Positions 23,202 through 31,127 are shown, counted from the stretch's first letter. The stretch is DNA of 42,911 bases from an uncultured Eubacteriales bacterium (GCA_900320465.1 ONSQ01000019.1:1-42911), one strand, 5' to 3'. Translations and numbers: made by a program. Notes: a model not told the origin generated them from the sequence alone.

Positions 23202-25543
23202 CCCAGCACCTGCTTTGCAATGTCTGCGCCTGCCTTGGCGTCGCGGGCGTAATAATCCGCGCCGATCTGAGCGGCATAGGATTCAGTCAGCACCGCGCCG
23301 CCCACCATGATTTTGCCCGTATAGCCGCTTTGGCGCAGGGCGGCAATGGTCTCGGCCATGCTGCCCACGGTGGTGGTCATCAGCGCCGACAGCCCCACAA
23401 GCCCTACCTTTTCCCGCAGTGCGGCGCTGACCACCGTCTCGGCCGGGACGTCGCGGCCCAGGTCTATAACCGTGTAGCCGTAATTATCCAGCACCACGCG
23501 CACGATGTTCTTGCCGATGTCGTGTATGTCGCCGTGTACCGTGGCCAGCAGGATCTTGCCCTTGGACACGCTGCCGCCTCCGCGGCGGGCGATACTCTGC
23601 TTGACCAGCTCGAAGCCGGCGCAGGCGGCGTTGGCCGCGTTGATCAGCTGGGGCAGGAACAGCTCCTGGCGCTCATAACGCTCCCCCACCGCATCCAGGG
23701 CGGGGATCAAAAGCTCGTTCACCACGTCCAGCTCGCTCATCGTCTGCAGCGCTTTCGCGGTCAGAGCCGCGGTCTCGGCCCCCAGGCCGCGCATAACGCT
23801 CTGGGCAATGGTCATGTCCGGGGTCTCGTGCTTCTCCGCGGCGTTGTTTCCGGTGGCGGCAAAGCGTCGGATATAGGCATCGCAGCCCGCATCTTCGCCC
23901 GAGAGTACCCGGCAGGCGGCCACCGCGTCCATGACGGCGCGCGTGTTGGGATTGAGGATCGGCAGATCCAGCCCCGCGCCAAGCGCCTGGGTCAGGAATG
24001 CCGCTGTGATGGTCTCGCGTGCGGGCAGACCGAAAGAAATATTGCTGACGCCCAGCGTGGTGTGGACGCCCAGCTCCTTCCGGACGGTCCGCAGTGCGGA
24101 GAGCGTCTCGGCAGCCTGGTCCTGCTCGGCGGACACCGTCAGCGTCAGGCAGTCGATGATCACGTCCTCGCGTGCCAAACCGTTGGCCAGAGCGGCGTCC
24201 AGGATGCGGCGCGCGATGGCCGCGCGGCCCTCGGCGGTCTTTGGGATGCCGTTTTCGTCCATACACAGGCCGACCACGGCGGCGCCGTACTTTTTGCACA
24301 GCGGCAGTACCCGCTCCAGCACCTCCCGGCGGCCGTTGACCGAGTTGACAATGGCCCGGCCGTGGCAGGCGCGCAGGCCCGCCTCGATGGCCGCGGGGTC
24401 GGAGGAGTCGATCTGCAGCGGCAGATCCACCGCCGCCTGCACCGCCTTGACAACGCGGCGCATCAGCGCGCTCTCATCCAAGCCGGGCAGCCCCACGTTG
24501 ATATCCAGAATGTCGGCGCCGGACTCCTGCTGCTCTACAGCGCGCGCCACGATATAGTCGATATCCCCTTCGCGCAGCGCCTGCTGGAAGCGGGGCTTGC
24601 CGGTGGGGTTGATGCGCTCGCCGATAACACGAACGCCGTTGAGGGGCACCGCATGTGCGGCACAGCACACGCCGCGGCACCCATTTCCTGCGGCCGAAGC
24701 GGGACGCAGTCCCTCCACAGCTCGGCACAGCGCGCGGATATAATCCGGTGTGGTTCCGCAGCAGCCGCCCAGCATAACAGCGCCCAGAGCGGGCGCGCGG
24801 CGCATGGCGGCGGCGAACTCCTCCGCCGAGACGTTGTAGGCTCCTGTGGCAGGGTCCGGCAGTCCGGCGTTGGGCTTGACGATCAACGGCAGGTCCGTCC
24901 ACCGTCTCAGTTCGGCCAGAAGGTCCAGCAGTTCGGCCGGCCCCAGGCTGCAGTTGAAGCCGATCGCGTCCACGCCCAGGCCGCTGAGTGTCAGTGCCAT
25001 GGAGGGCACCGTCACACCCACAAAGCTTCTGCCGCCGGCCTCAAAGGTCATTGTGACCCAGATGGGCAGATCGCTGTGCTCCTTGGCGGCCAGAACGGCG
25101 GCGCGGGTTTCGCCCAGGTCGCTCATGGTCTCGATGACGATGAGGTCGGCTCCGGCGTCTTTTCCGGCCTCCACCATCTCGGCAAAGGTCTCGTAAGCCT
25201 CCTCAAAGGACAGATCGCCCAGCGGTTCCATCATACGGCCGATAGGCCCGATGTCCAGCGCGACAAGCGTCTGCCCGGTCCCCGCGGCGCGGGCACAGCG
25301 CACACCGGCCCGACAGACCGCGGCGGCGGAGACGCCGCTGCGTGAAAGCTTATGGCGGTTGGCGCCGAAGGTGTTGGTGTACAGCACTCGGCTGCCCGCC
25401 CGGACATATTGGCGGTGAATGGCCGTCACAGCCTCGGCGTGGCTCAGGTTCCAGGTTTCCGGAAGCTCGCCCAGCGGCAGTCCGGCGGCCTGGAGCATGG
25501 TACCCATGGCACCGTCGAGAATATACAGCTCAGAATAATCCAC
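23198..25543 (-). CDS. metH: Cobalamin-dependent methionine synthase core (MetH without reactivation domain)
   Basis: A 781-residue protein that moves the methyl group from 5-methyl-THF to homocysteine through B12. In order: homocysteine domain (zinc motif GGCCGTTPDY, about 257-266), pterin-binding TIM barrel (GERINPTGKPRF, ~310-570), B12 cap (~580-660) and B12 domain with the histidine-on motif DIHDIG near 673. The AdoMet-binding reactivation domain of E. coli MetH is absent; it is encoded by the next gene upstream. The GTG at 25543 follows AGGGAGG eight bases upstream; earlier ATG frames run through the previous gene. It overlaps the upstream gene by 14 bp and the downstream one by 4 bp. 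Confidence 0.93.
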   Translation of the reverse strand: MDYSELYILDGAMGTMLQAAGLPLGELPETWNLSHAEAVTAIHRQYVRAGSRVLYTNTFGANRHKLSRSGVSAAAVCRAGVRCARAAGTGQTLVALDIGPIGRMMEPLGDLSFEEAYETFAEMVEAGKDAGADLIVIETMSDLGETRAAVLAAKEHSDLPIWVTMTFEAGGRSFVGVTVPSMALTLSGLGVDAIGFNCSLGPAELLDLLAELRRWTDLPLIVKPNAGLPDPATGAYNVSAEEFAAAMRRAPALGAVMLGGCCGTTPDYIRALCRAVEGLRPASAAGNGCRGVCCAAHAVPLNGVRVIGERINPTGKPRFQQALREGDIDYIVARAVEQQESGADILDINVGLPGLDESALMRRVVKAVQAAVDLPLQIDSSDPAAIEAGLRACHGRAIVNSVNGRREVLERVLPLCKKYGAAVVGLCMDENGIPKTAEGRAAIARRILDAALANGLAREDVIIDCLTLTVSAEQDQAAETLSALRTVRKELGVHTTLGVSNISFGLPARETITAAFLTQALGAGLDLPILNPNTRAVMDAVAACRVLSGEDAGCDAYIRRFAATGNNAAEKHETPDMTIAQSVMRGLGAETAALTAKALQTMSELDVVNELLIPALDAVGERYERQELFLPQLINAANAACAGFELVKQSIARRGGGSVSKGKILLATVHGDIHDIGKNIVRVVLDNYGYTVIDLGRDVPAETVVSAALREKVGLVGLSALMTTTVGSMAETIAALRQSGYTGKIMVGGAVLTESYAAQIGADYYARDAKAGADIAKQVLG

Positions 25544-26201
25544 AGCTTTTTCCTCCCTTGCGAAACACGCAGTCATCGGCGCGCGGGCAGCTTGCGCAGC
25601 CCCGGCCACGCCGCGGCTGCGGCTTGTCGGACACGCCGATGAGCGCGGTCACGGACTTTTGCGGGATCATGAGACAGCTCTCCGTCAACGTGACGCCGAT
25701 GCGGCGGCTGACGGACAGGGCGTCGAAAAAGGGACGCTGATCGCTCAGCGGCATGTCCCCGTAACCGGGGCTGAAGCGCTCGGTCAGATAACATGGCGCC
25801 AGTTCCCGCTCCAGATCCGCGCAGAAATTGTCGCAGACATTTTCGATGGCGGCGCTGCCCGCGGCGTCCAGGATGACAGCGTCGGCCATGCTTTTTGCCG
25901 CCGTGCGGCGGATCAGCTGCTCCACCTCGGTGCCCAGCGTGGCCGCCAGCAGCACCACATGAGCGCTGTCGCGGAGCAGCAGCCGGATATCCTCGCCGCC
26001 GGGCCGGTAGGCACAGCCATTGAGCGAATAATCCGCGCTGTGCTCAAAGAGCTTCCAGACCAGACGGGGCCGCGCCGTTTGCATCAGCAGCGCTTCACAG
26101 CGCGCCAGATCCTCCTCGGCGGCGGCGCCGACGCGCTCGCCACGGTAGCCCAGATAGCGCAGCACCTCGCCGCGGTCGATATGGCTCAGTCTGGCCTCCA
26201 T
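25530..26201 (-). CDS. Stand-alone methionine synthase reactivation domain
   Basis: A 223-residue protein of the B12-dependent methionine synthase activation family. It matches the domain that binds AdoMet and remethylates inactive cob(II)alamin in MetH: the LGTEVEQLIRRTAAKSMADAVILDAAGSAAIENVCD segment, the RFSPGYGDMPLSDQ motif that binds AdoMet, and GVTLTESCLMIPQKSVTALIGVSD. A tail adds a cysteine-rich C-x2-C-x5-C-x7-C (CASCPRADDCVFRKGGKSC), absent from E. coli MetH. This may hold a metal or cluster that helps reduction, which is inference. First gene of the methionine operon; ribosome site GGAGGGG. Confidence 0.92.
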   Translation of the reverse strand: MEARLSHIDRGEVLRYLGYRGERVGAAAEEDLARCEALLMQTARPRLVWKLFEHSADYSLNGCAYRPGGEDIRLLLRDSAHVVLLAATLGTEVEQLIRRTAAKSMADAVILDAAGSAAIENVCDNFCADLERELAPCYLTERFSPGYGDMPLSDQRPFFDALSVSRRIGVTLTESCLMIPQKSVTALIGVSDKPQPRRGRGCASCPRADDCVFRKGGKSCGLF

Positions 26202-26243
26202 GGCGCTTCCCCTCCGTTCTTTGATACAGTAGATGATTTTATT

Positions 26244-26272
26244 ATTATAAAAAAAGCGCGGAGGCTTGTCAA
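26244..26272 (-). promoter_or_regulatory. Methionine operon promoter built into a terminator
   Basis: Read on the minus strand, TTGACA (26267-26272) and TATAAT (26244-26249) are both perfect and 17 bp apart. The -35 hexamer lies mainly in the loop of the upstream gene's terminator, and its T-run is the spacer. No S-box or B12 riboswitch fits between this promoter and the start at 26201, because only about 40 bp remain. Confidence 0.85.
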
Positions 26273-26283
26273 TTCCTCCGCGC
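26249..26283 (-). terminator. Terminator of the ferredoxin-like aldo/keto reductase gene
   Basis: A 9-bp stem (GCGCGGAGG with its complement at 26256-26264 and 26275-26283, 10-nt loop) is followed on the minus strand by seven T. The stop codon of the reductase gene is 15 bp upstream. Confidence 0.85.
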
Positions 26284-26297
26284 CGTGCAGGACGATT

Positions 26298-27404
26298 TCA
26301 GTTCTCGAATTCCTCTGCCGCCGCGGCGAGAAGCTCGCGGATCGGCAGCTGCTGGGGACAGATGGACTCGCACTGGCCGCAGCGCACACAGTCGGACGCC
26401 CGGCTGCCCGCCTTGTCGCAGACCACGTTGTAGTAGAAGCGGCTGTTCCAATCCTTGTGCAGCTTTTTGGCGTTGACGGTGGCGAAGATGTCCGGAATGG
26501 CGATGCCCATGGGGCAGCCCGCCGTGCAATAGCGGCAGGCCGTGCAGGGGATGAAATGGCGGGTGCGGAAGATGCGCTGGACCTCCTCAACGGCGGCGCG
26601 CTCACGCTCATCCAGCGGGTGAAAATCCTCCATGAAGGAGGTGTTGTCCTCCATCTGGGCCATATCGCTCATACCCGAGAGCACCATCATTACGCCCTCA
26701 AAGCCTGCGGCGAAGCGGATGGCATAGCTGGCGTTGCTGCCTCCGTGGAGATCGTCGAAGACCTTCTGGGCCTCCTCCGGCAGATTGACCAGCCGTCCGC
26801 CCTTGACCGGCTCCATGATGATCAGGGGCTTGCCGTGGCGGCGCGCAGTCTCGTAGACGGCGCGGCTCTGCACGGCGGGGTCCTCAAAGTCCAGATAGTT
26901 GAACTGGATCTGGACCGCCTCGATCTCCGGGTAATCCGTCAGGATCTGATCCAGCATCTCCGGGCTGTCATGGAAGGAGATGCCCACATGGCGGACCTTT
27001 CCCTCCCGCTTGAGGGCAAAGGCCGTCTCATAGGCGCGGCATTTCCGATAGTGGGGGTAGTTGCGCTTGCTCTGCGCGTGCATCAGGTAGAAATCAAAAT
27101 AGTCCACGCCGCAGGCCCGGAGTTGCTGCTCAAAAAGGGGCCGAATGTCCTCTTCCTTTTCGAAGAAGTTGGACGAGAGCTTGTTGGTCAGCACATAGTT
27201 CTCCCGCGGATAGCGGCTGGAAAGGCATTCACGGATCGCCAGTTCGCTCTTGCCGTCGATATAACCGTGGGCCGTGTCGAAATAGTTAAAGCCTTTTTCC
27301 AGAAACCGATCCACCATTTTCTTTACCTGCTCCAGATCGACCTGGTCGCCGATCATGGGCAGGCGCATGCAGCCGAAACCGAAATTGCGTTTAATTGTGT
27401 TCAT
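26298..27404 (-). CDS. Aldo/keto reductase with a two-cluster ferredoxin-like C-terminus
   Basis: A 368-residue protein. The barrel has GFGCMRLPM, the catalytic site NYFDTAHGYIDGKSE, the Lys in LTNKL and the NADPH-site region MEPVKGGRL. The last 75 residues carry two 4Fe-4S motifs, CTACRYCTAGCP and CVRCGQCESICP, so electrons from ferredoxin could replace NADPH. This group is common in anaerobic clostridia. The ATG at 27404 follows GGGAGTG at a better distance than an ATG six bases earlier. It diverges from the LytTR gene and is a close family relative of the cysteine-less protein at 13952. Confidence 0.92.
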   Translation of the reverse strand: MNTIKRNFGFGCMRLPMIGDQVDLEQVKKMVDRFLEKGFNYFDTAHGYIDGKSELAIRECLSSRYPRENYVLTNKLSSNFFEKEEDIRPLFEQQLRACGVDYFDFYLMHAQSKRNYPHYRKCRAYETAFALKREGKVRHVGISFHDSPEMLDQILTDYPEIEAVQIQFNYLDFEDPAVQSRAVYETARRHGKPLIIMEPVKGGRLVNLPEEAQKVFDDLHGGSNASYAIRFAAGFEGVMMVLSGMSDMAQMEDNTSFMEDFHPLDERERAAVEEVQRIFRTRHFIPCTACRYCTAGCPMGIAIPDIFATVNAKKLHKDWNSRFYYNVVCDKAGSRASDCVRCGQCESICPQQLPIRELLAAAAEEFEN

Positions 27405-27425
27405 GATCATCACTCCCTCTTCTGT

Positions 27426-27454
27426 ATTGTATCGTTGGCCATGCGGAATTGCAA
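27426..27454 (-). promoter_or_regulatory. Promoter of the ferredoxin-like aldo/keto reductase
   Basis: On the minus strand TTGCAA (27449-27454), a 17-bp spacer and TACAAT (27426-27431) lie 22 bp before the start. Confidence 0.65.
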
Positions 27455-27476
27455 GCGAAAAAAAGCCCGCTTGCGC

Positions 27477-27538
27477 TTGACGGCCCCGATTCAAAATGGT
27501 ATAGTAAGCAACTGGAAGAAAATGTGAATTCCAGTTGC
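27477..27538 (+). promoter_or_regulatory. LytTR gene promoter with a start-site palindrome
   Basis: TTGACG (27477-27482) and TATAGT (27500-27505) are 17 bp apart. Right after the -10 an inverted repeat GCAACTGGA-N13-TCCAGTTGC (27508-27538) covers the expected transcription start. It can be an operator for the LytTR protein or another regulator, or a stabilising hairpin at the 5' end of the message. Confidence 0.65.
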
Positions 27539-27617
27539 GGGCCGGACAAGCGCCCTGAGCTCGCATCAAACATGACAGCAAGCGAAAGCCGTTTTGGCTT
27601 CGGAGGATAGAGTAGAA

Positions 27618-28325
27618 ATGCTGCAGATCGCGATTTGTGAGGATACACAAACACACGCCCAGGAAATCTCCGCCGCCGTAGAGCGCGAGAGCGCTGACCG
27701 CCGCGCGGAGATCGAGTGCTTCAGCACCGGTGAGGAGCTGCTGCGCTACATTCAAGCGGGCGGGTATCTGCCCGACATTGCGATCCTCAACACCCGGCTG
27801 CAGGACGAGGACGGCATTCTTCTGGCCGAGGAGCTCAACGAGCGTCTCCCCGCCTGCCGCATCATTTTCGTTGCCGACTCGCTGTCCGACGCCACCGAGG
27901 TCTACCGGGCCGAGCATGTGTGGTTCCTGCTCAGAAGTGAGCTGGAAGTGCGGATCGGGCCGGCCCTGACCAAGGCGCTGGCGCCGAAGCGTACCGGAGG
28001 CGGACAGGGTCTGCTGCTTCGCAGCCGCGGCACGGCGATCTTTCTGCCGTTGGAAAACATCCTGTACCTGGAGCGCGACCGCCGCAAGACGCTGGTGATC
28101 ACCGCCGAGGGCGAGTTCAGCGCCTCGGAGTGTCCGGGCAAGCTGCTGTCCAACGGTCTGGCGGAGTTTTTTGTCCGCAGCCACCGCAGCTACTGGGTCA
28201 ATCGCGAAAAGATACGCGCGCTGGATCGGGACGAGTTCATCCTGTCCGACGGTCGGCGCGTTCCCATCAGCCGCAGTTGGCGTGCCGCGGCCAGGGCGGC
28301 CTTTCTGCAAAGCGTTCAGCCCTGA
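27618..28325 (+). CDS. LytTR-type regulator with an altered receiver domain
   Basis: A 235-residue protein. Residues ~1-120 have the receiver fold (MLQIAICEDTQTH), but the phospho-acceptor position in PDIAILNTRLQDEDG is Asn58 where Asp is expected (DLIFLDIQMPGMDG-type). The conserved Lys-Pro near the end is also lost (FLLRSE). Residues ~135-230 are a LytTR DNA-binding domain (IFLPLENILYLERDRRKTLVIT, FFVRSHRSYWVNREKIRAL, VPISRSWRAA). It should bind direct repeats and probably works without phosphorylation. No histidine kinase is adjacent. ATG 27618 lies after GGAGGATAG; the longer frame uses a TTG. Confidence 0.88.
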   Translation: MLQIAICEDTQTHAQEISAAVERESADRRAEIECFSTGEELLRYIQAGGYLPDIAILNTRLQDEDGILLAEELNERLPACRIIFVADSLSDATEVYRAEHVWFLLRSELEVRIGPALTKALAPKRTGGGQGLLLRSRGTAIFLPLENILYLERDRRKTLVITAEGEFSASECPGKLLSNGLAEFFVRSHRSYWVNREKIRALDRDEFILSDGRRVPISRSWRAAARAAFLQSVQP

Positions 28326-28340
28326 AGGCCGAAATCATAT

Positions 28341-28381
28341 AGCCCCGCCGGGAGAAAAGCGTTCTCCCGGCGGGGCTTTTT
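28341..28381 (+). terminator. Terminator of the LytTR gene
   Basis: A 15-bp stem (AGCCCCGCCGGGAGA with its complement) followed by TTTTTG. It also lies at the end of the facing leftward gene, but that side has few T. Confidence 0.85.
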
Positions 28382-28389
28382 GCGTTCTG

Positions 28390-29376
28390 TCAAAACGTAT
28401 TGGCGCTGTCCACGATCATGGCGCGGGCCTTGTCGCGGATCAGCTGGGCCCGCAGCGAGGCGGCGCCGATCTGCTCCAGCACCTCGGAGACGTGGATATC
28501 GTACATGTTGGCGATGGCGTTCAGCGCCGCGTCGAATTCCTCGTCCGACAGCGTCAGCTTCTCCCGCCGGGCCACCTCGTCGATCAGCAGATCGATGCGC
28601 ACCAGCTCCAGCGCCTGCTCGCGGAATTCCTGCCGCAAGCCCTCCTCGGTCTTGCCCGCCAGACGCAGATAGGCGTCGAAGCTCTCCCGCGCCAGCTTTT
28701 CCACATCCTCGCCTCGCTTTTCCTCCGCACGCTTTTCCAGCGCGCTCTGGATGACGGCCAGATTCTTCGCGTCCGTTCCGTCCGGGAACAGCACCGCGCC
28801 AAGGGCGTTGACGATATCGTCCTCGGTGCGCAGACGCAGCCCTCCGCCGTTAGTGTCGCCCGCCACCGAGACGGCCAGATCCCACAGCTCGTCGTCGCTT
28901 CTGCCGCAGTCGAGCTCCTGTGCGGCGCGGCGCAGGATCGCGTACATATCCGCCAGCGAGCCGAAGGCCGTGCGGCGGAAAATATCGTCCATCCGCTCGC
29001 GCACCAGTGCGTCGGTCTTGCGGCTTATATAGGTCTCGGGGATGTCGGCACGCAGACTCTCCGCCGCGGCACGAAGCACCGGCAGGTCCGGCCGCTCGTC
29101 CGCGGGAACATAGACCTCCAGCCCCAGATACGGCCCCAGTTCCACCGCGGGAGCGACCGCGGCGTCAAAGTCGAATTCGGTTGCGCCGTCGGCCTTTTCC
29201 TCCATACGCGTCACCCGGGGCATGACAAACTGGTCCAGCTCCTTTTCCCGGGCGATCAGTCGGATGCAGGCCTCGATGGCGCCGCGTACGCCGCCGTAGA
29301 GCCGCACGTCCTCCGCCTCGGAGAGCACTGTAGCCCTCACGTCGCCTTTTTCCAGAGAATAGGCAAGCAACTTCAT
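28390..29376 (-). CDS. Trigger-factor-like chaperone without the ribosome-docking motif
   Basis: A 328-residue protein. The last ~90 residues (EFREQALELVRIDLLIDEVA, KLTLSDEEFDAALNAIA) match the trigger factor C-terminal helical domain. Residues ~65-85 (FDFDAAVAPAVELGPYLGLEV) match the end of the trigger factor N-terminal domain. No G-F-R-x-G-K loop, which anchors trigger factor to the ribosome, is present, and no FKBP prolyl-isomerase domain was seen between the two. It is therefore a shortened relative that may act off the ribosome. The ATG at 29376 follows AAAGGAG and overlaps the stop of the Nif11-like gene by four bases, so both are made together. Confidence 0.75.
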   Translation of the reverse strand: MKLLAYSLEKGDVRATVLSEAEDVRLYGGVRGAIEACIRLIAREKELDQFVMPRVTRMEEKADGATEFDFDAAVAPAVELGPYLGLEVYVPADERPDLPVLRAAAESLRADIPETYISRKTDALVRERMDDIFRRTAFGSLADMYAILRRAAQELDCGRSDDELWDLAVSVAGDTNGGGLRLRTEDDIVNALGAVLFPDGTDAKNLAVIQSALEKRAEEKRGEDVEKLARESFDAYLRLAGKTEEGLRQEFREQALELVRIDLLIDEVARREKLTLSDEEFDAALNAIANMYDIHVSEVLEQIGAASLRAQLIRDKARAMIVDSANTF

Positions 29377-29708
29377 ACCTTCCACTCCTTTCCGGCGCGG
29401 AGGATGTCTTCGTCATATTCCCAGCCGTTGTCCAGCAGCCAGAAGCCCTCCTCGTCCTCGACGGAGTCAAAATACTCCTCGTCGGACTTGTTCAGGCGGC
29501 TCATCTTTTTGCGCGTCTCATAGGCGCGCAGCTCGCTGAGCGTGAAGTCCAGACCCAGATCCCGGGCGATGGGCAGCAGCACGTTTTCCACCAGCGCCTC
29601 GCGGATCTCGAAGCTGCCGGGATAGGCGTCCATGGCCTCGCGCACCTTGTCGCGCAGCGCCTCGTCGCTTTGATAGCGTTCAAAGAATGTGACAGCGTTT
29701 TCGATCAT
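29373..29708 (-). CDS. Nif11-like small protein
   Basis: A 111-residue protein. Residues ~1-65 (IENAVTFFERYQSDEALRDKV, then LVENVLLPIARDLGLDFTLSEL) resemble the Nif11 domain, whose pattern is a helix with x-F-L-x-x-x-x-x-D-x-x-L-R-x-x-L, then A-x-x-x-G-Y-x-F-T-x-x-E-L. This domain also serves as leader for some peptide natural products. Here it is followed by an acidic, aromatic tail (DEEYFDSVEDEEGFWLLDNG) with no clear Gly-Gly cleavage site or Cys/Ser/Thr-rich core. No maturase is near, so a RiPP is not claimed. It could be a substrate or adaptor for the chaperone encoded next. RBS is GAGGAG. Confidence 0.65.
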   Translation of the reverse strand: MIENAVTFFERYQSDEALRDKVREAMDAYPGSFEIREALVENVLLPIARDLGLDFTLSELRAYETRKKMSRLNKSDEEYFDSVEDEEGFWLLDNGWEYDEDILRAGKEWKV

Positions 29709-29745
29709 GTCAAACTCCTCTTTTTTTGCACGAGATTTCCTGTCT

Positions 29746-29774
29746 ATTATAGGAGAAATGCGCCAAGAATGCAA
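29746..29774 (-). promoter_or_regulatory. Promoter of the Nif11-like/trigger-factor-like operon
   Basis: On the minus strand TTGCAT (29769-29774), a 17-bp spacer and a perfect TATAAT (29746-29751) lie about 37 bp before the start. The -35 overlaps the foot of the upstream terminator stem. Confidence 0.75.
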
Positions 29775-29806
29775 TACGGAAGGGTCCGGTCCGACCCTTC
29801 CGTATT
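29773..29806 (-). terminator. Terminator-like stem after the YitT gene
   Basis: A 14-bp perfect inverted repeat (AATACGGAAGGGTC) with a 6-nt loop. The T-run beyond it on the minus strand is poor, so termination may be partial. It lies four bases past the stop of the YitT-family gene. Confidence 0.6.
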
Positions 29807-29810
29807 TGCT

Positions 29811-30695
29811 TTACAGTCTTTTGAGAAAATTGCCGTAGACATGCACCTTGTCCCCGACCACCACAAAGGCGTGGGGATCGCAGTGCGCGATGATGCTGCG
29901 CAGGCGGGTGATCTCGTACTTGGAGATGATGACGTACAGCACCGAGCTGGGCTCGTCGGTGTAGGCGCCGACACTGGCCCATTCGGTGACGCCGCGGCCC
30001 AGGCCCCGCAGGATCGCGTCCGCCAGCTCGTCCTTGCGTTTGGTGATGATCTTGACCTCCACGTTGATGTTCTGGAAGTGGAAGTGATCCAGTGCGAAGG
30101 AGCTGAGGAAGGTGGAGATCATCGAGTAGATGACCACACGCAGATCGAAAAGCAGCGCGTAGGCGACGAACTGGACGCCGTTGACGACCAGATACAGCTG
30201 GCCCACGCCGGTTTCCCGCTTGCCCATGGCCATCATCAGGCCGATGATATCCAGCCCGCCGCTGGACGAGCCGCAGCGCAGCACCAGTCCCAGCGTGGTG
30301 CCGGTGATCAGGCTGCCGACGATCACACTGCCCAGCAGGTCGTCCGGCAGAAGAGGCTCGACCGGGATGATTGCCAGAAACAGCGTGGAAAAACTGACCG
30401 CGATGATGGTCTTGACCAGTGTTCTGCGCCGCATACGCTTCCAGGCGTACAGGAAGATGGGGACGTTGAACACATAGTACAGCACACCCGCGATATCAAA
30501 GGAAAAGGACAGACCCAGATAATCTGCCATCAGCGTACGCAGCAGCTGACAGATGCCCATCAGACCGCCCGCGTAGATGCCGGTGGGGACGATGAACATG
30601 TTCATGCCGATGGCGTAGCCCAGCTCCAGCACGATGGTGTAGAGCGTGATGAGCGTCTCGCGCGCCCATTCGTGTTTTTCCAGATAAGCTCTCAT
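29811..30695 (-). CDS. YitT-family membrane protein (DUF2179 C-terminus)
   Basis: A 294-residue membrane protein. About five or six hydrophobic segments lie in residues ~15-190 (for example VLELGYAIGMNMFIVPTGIYAGGLMGI, FDIAGVLYYVFNVPIFLYA, KTIIAVSFSTLFLAII, GSVIVGSLITGTTLGLVLRCGSSSGGLDII, LYLVVNGVQFVAYALLF). The soluble tail (~210-294) is the DUF2179 domain found in YitT proteins. Transport substrate is unknown. The ATG at 30695 follows GGAGAAAAAG; the longer frame starts at TTG. It may be cotranscribed with rplT, 80 bp upstream, or have its own start. Confidence 0.9.
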   Translation of the reverse strand: MRAYLEKHEWARETLITLYTIVLELGYAIGMNMFIVPTGIYAGGLMGICQLLRTLMADYLGLSFSFDIAGVLYYVFNVPIFLYAWKRMRRRTLVKTIIAVSFSTLFLAIIPVEPLLPDDLLGSVIVGSLITGTTLGLVLRCGSSSGGLDIIGLMMAMGKRETGVGQLYLVVNGVQFVAYALLFDLRVVIYSMISTFLSSFALDHFHFQNINVEVKIITKRKDELADAILRGLGRGVTEWASVGAYTDEPSSVLYVIISKYEITRLRSIIAHCDPHAFVVVGDKVHVYGNFLKRL

Positions 30696-30719
30696 CAGTC
30701 TTTTTCTCCGGACAGTCAA

Positions 30720-30745
30720 GATGCCGCCCGGCAGGGGGCGGCATC
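30720..30745 (-). other. Hairpin between rplT and the YitT gene
   Basis: A 10-bp perfect stem (GATGCCGCCC and its complement, 6-nt loop). TTGAC follows on the minus strand but not a T-run, so it is not a convincing terminator. Confidence 0.5.
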
Positions 30746-30773
30746 CGAATTGTTGACAGATCGAAAAGCGGTC

Positions 30774-31127
30774 TTATTTGGCAGCCTTGGCCAGCTCGCA
30801 CAGAGCGGTGAAGGCGGCGGGATCATGGATCGCGGTCTCGGAGAGCATCTTGCGGTTCATGTCGACGCCGGCCAGCTTGAGGCCGTGCATGAAGGTGGAG
30901 TAGTTCATGCCGTTGAGCTTGCAGCCGGCACTGATACGGGTGATCCACAGGGAGCGGAAATCTCTCTTCTTCTGCTTGCGTCCGATATAGGCGTAGCGGC
31001 CGGACTTCATGACCTGCTCGTTCGCCATCTTGAAATGACGGGACTTGTTGCCCCAGTAACCCTTTGCCAGCCCAAGCACCTTGTTTCTGTGCTTGCGGGT
31101 CATCATTGCGCCTTTAACTCTAGCCAT
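30774..31127 (-). CDS. rplT: 50S ribosomal protein L20
   Basis: A 117-residue protein, the normal length. The start [26 protein letters not shown] and the mid-part [26 protein letters not shown] match L20, which binds 23S rRNA early in assembly and represses this operon in Firmicutes by binding the leader RNA. AGGAGG precedes the ATG. Third gene of infC-rpmI-rplT. Confidence 0.98.
   Translation of the reverse strand: MARVKGAMMTRKHRNKVLGLAKGYWGNKSRHFKMANEQVMKSGRYAYIGRKQKKRDFRSLWITRISAGCKLNGMNYSTFMHGLKLAGVDMNRKMLSETAIHDPAAFTALCELAKAAK

Noticed and set aside
23330..25345. A 671-codon plus-strand frame opposite metH
   Set aside because: metH is fully supported by domains and motifs on the minus strand; the opposite product is low-complexity Gln/Gly/His/Ala.
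26202..26243. SAM or B12 riboswitch upstream of the methionine operon
   Set aside because: Only about 40 bp lie between the -10 and the start codon, too short for either riboswitch.
25659..27527. A 622-codon plus-strand frame
   Set aside because: It is a shadow of the reactivation-domain and aldo/keto reductase genes, which have clear motifs on the minus strand.
29373..29708. RiPP precursor
   Set aside because: The Nif11-like head is suggestive, but there is no Gly-Gly cleavage site, no Cys/Ser/Thr core and no maturase or transporter beside it.
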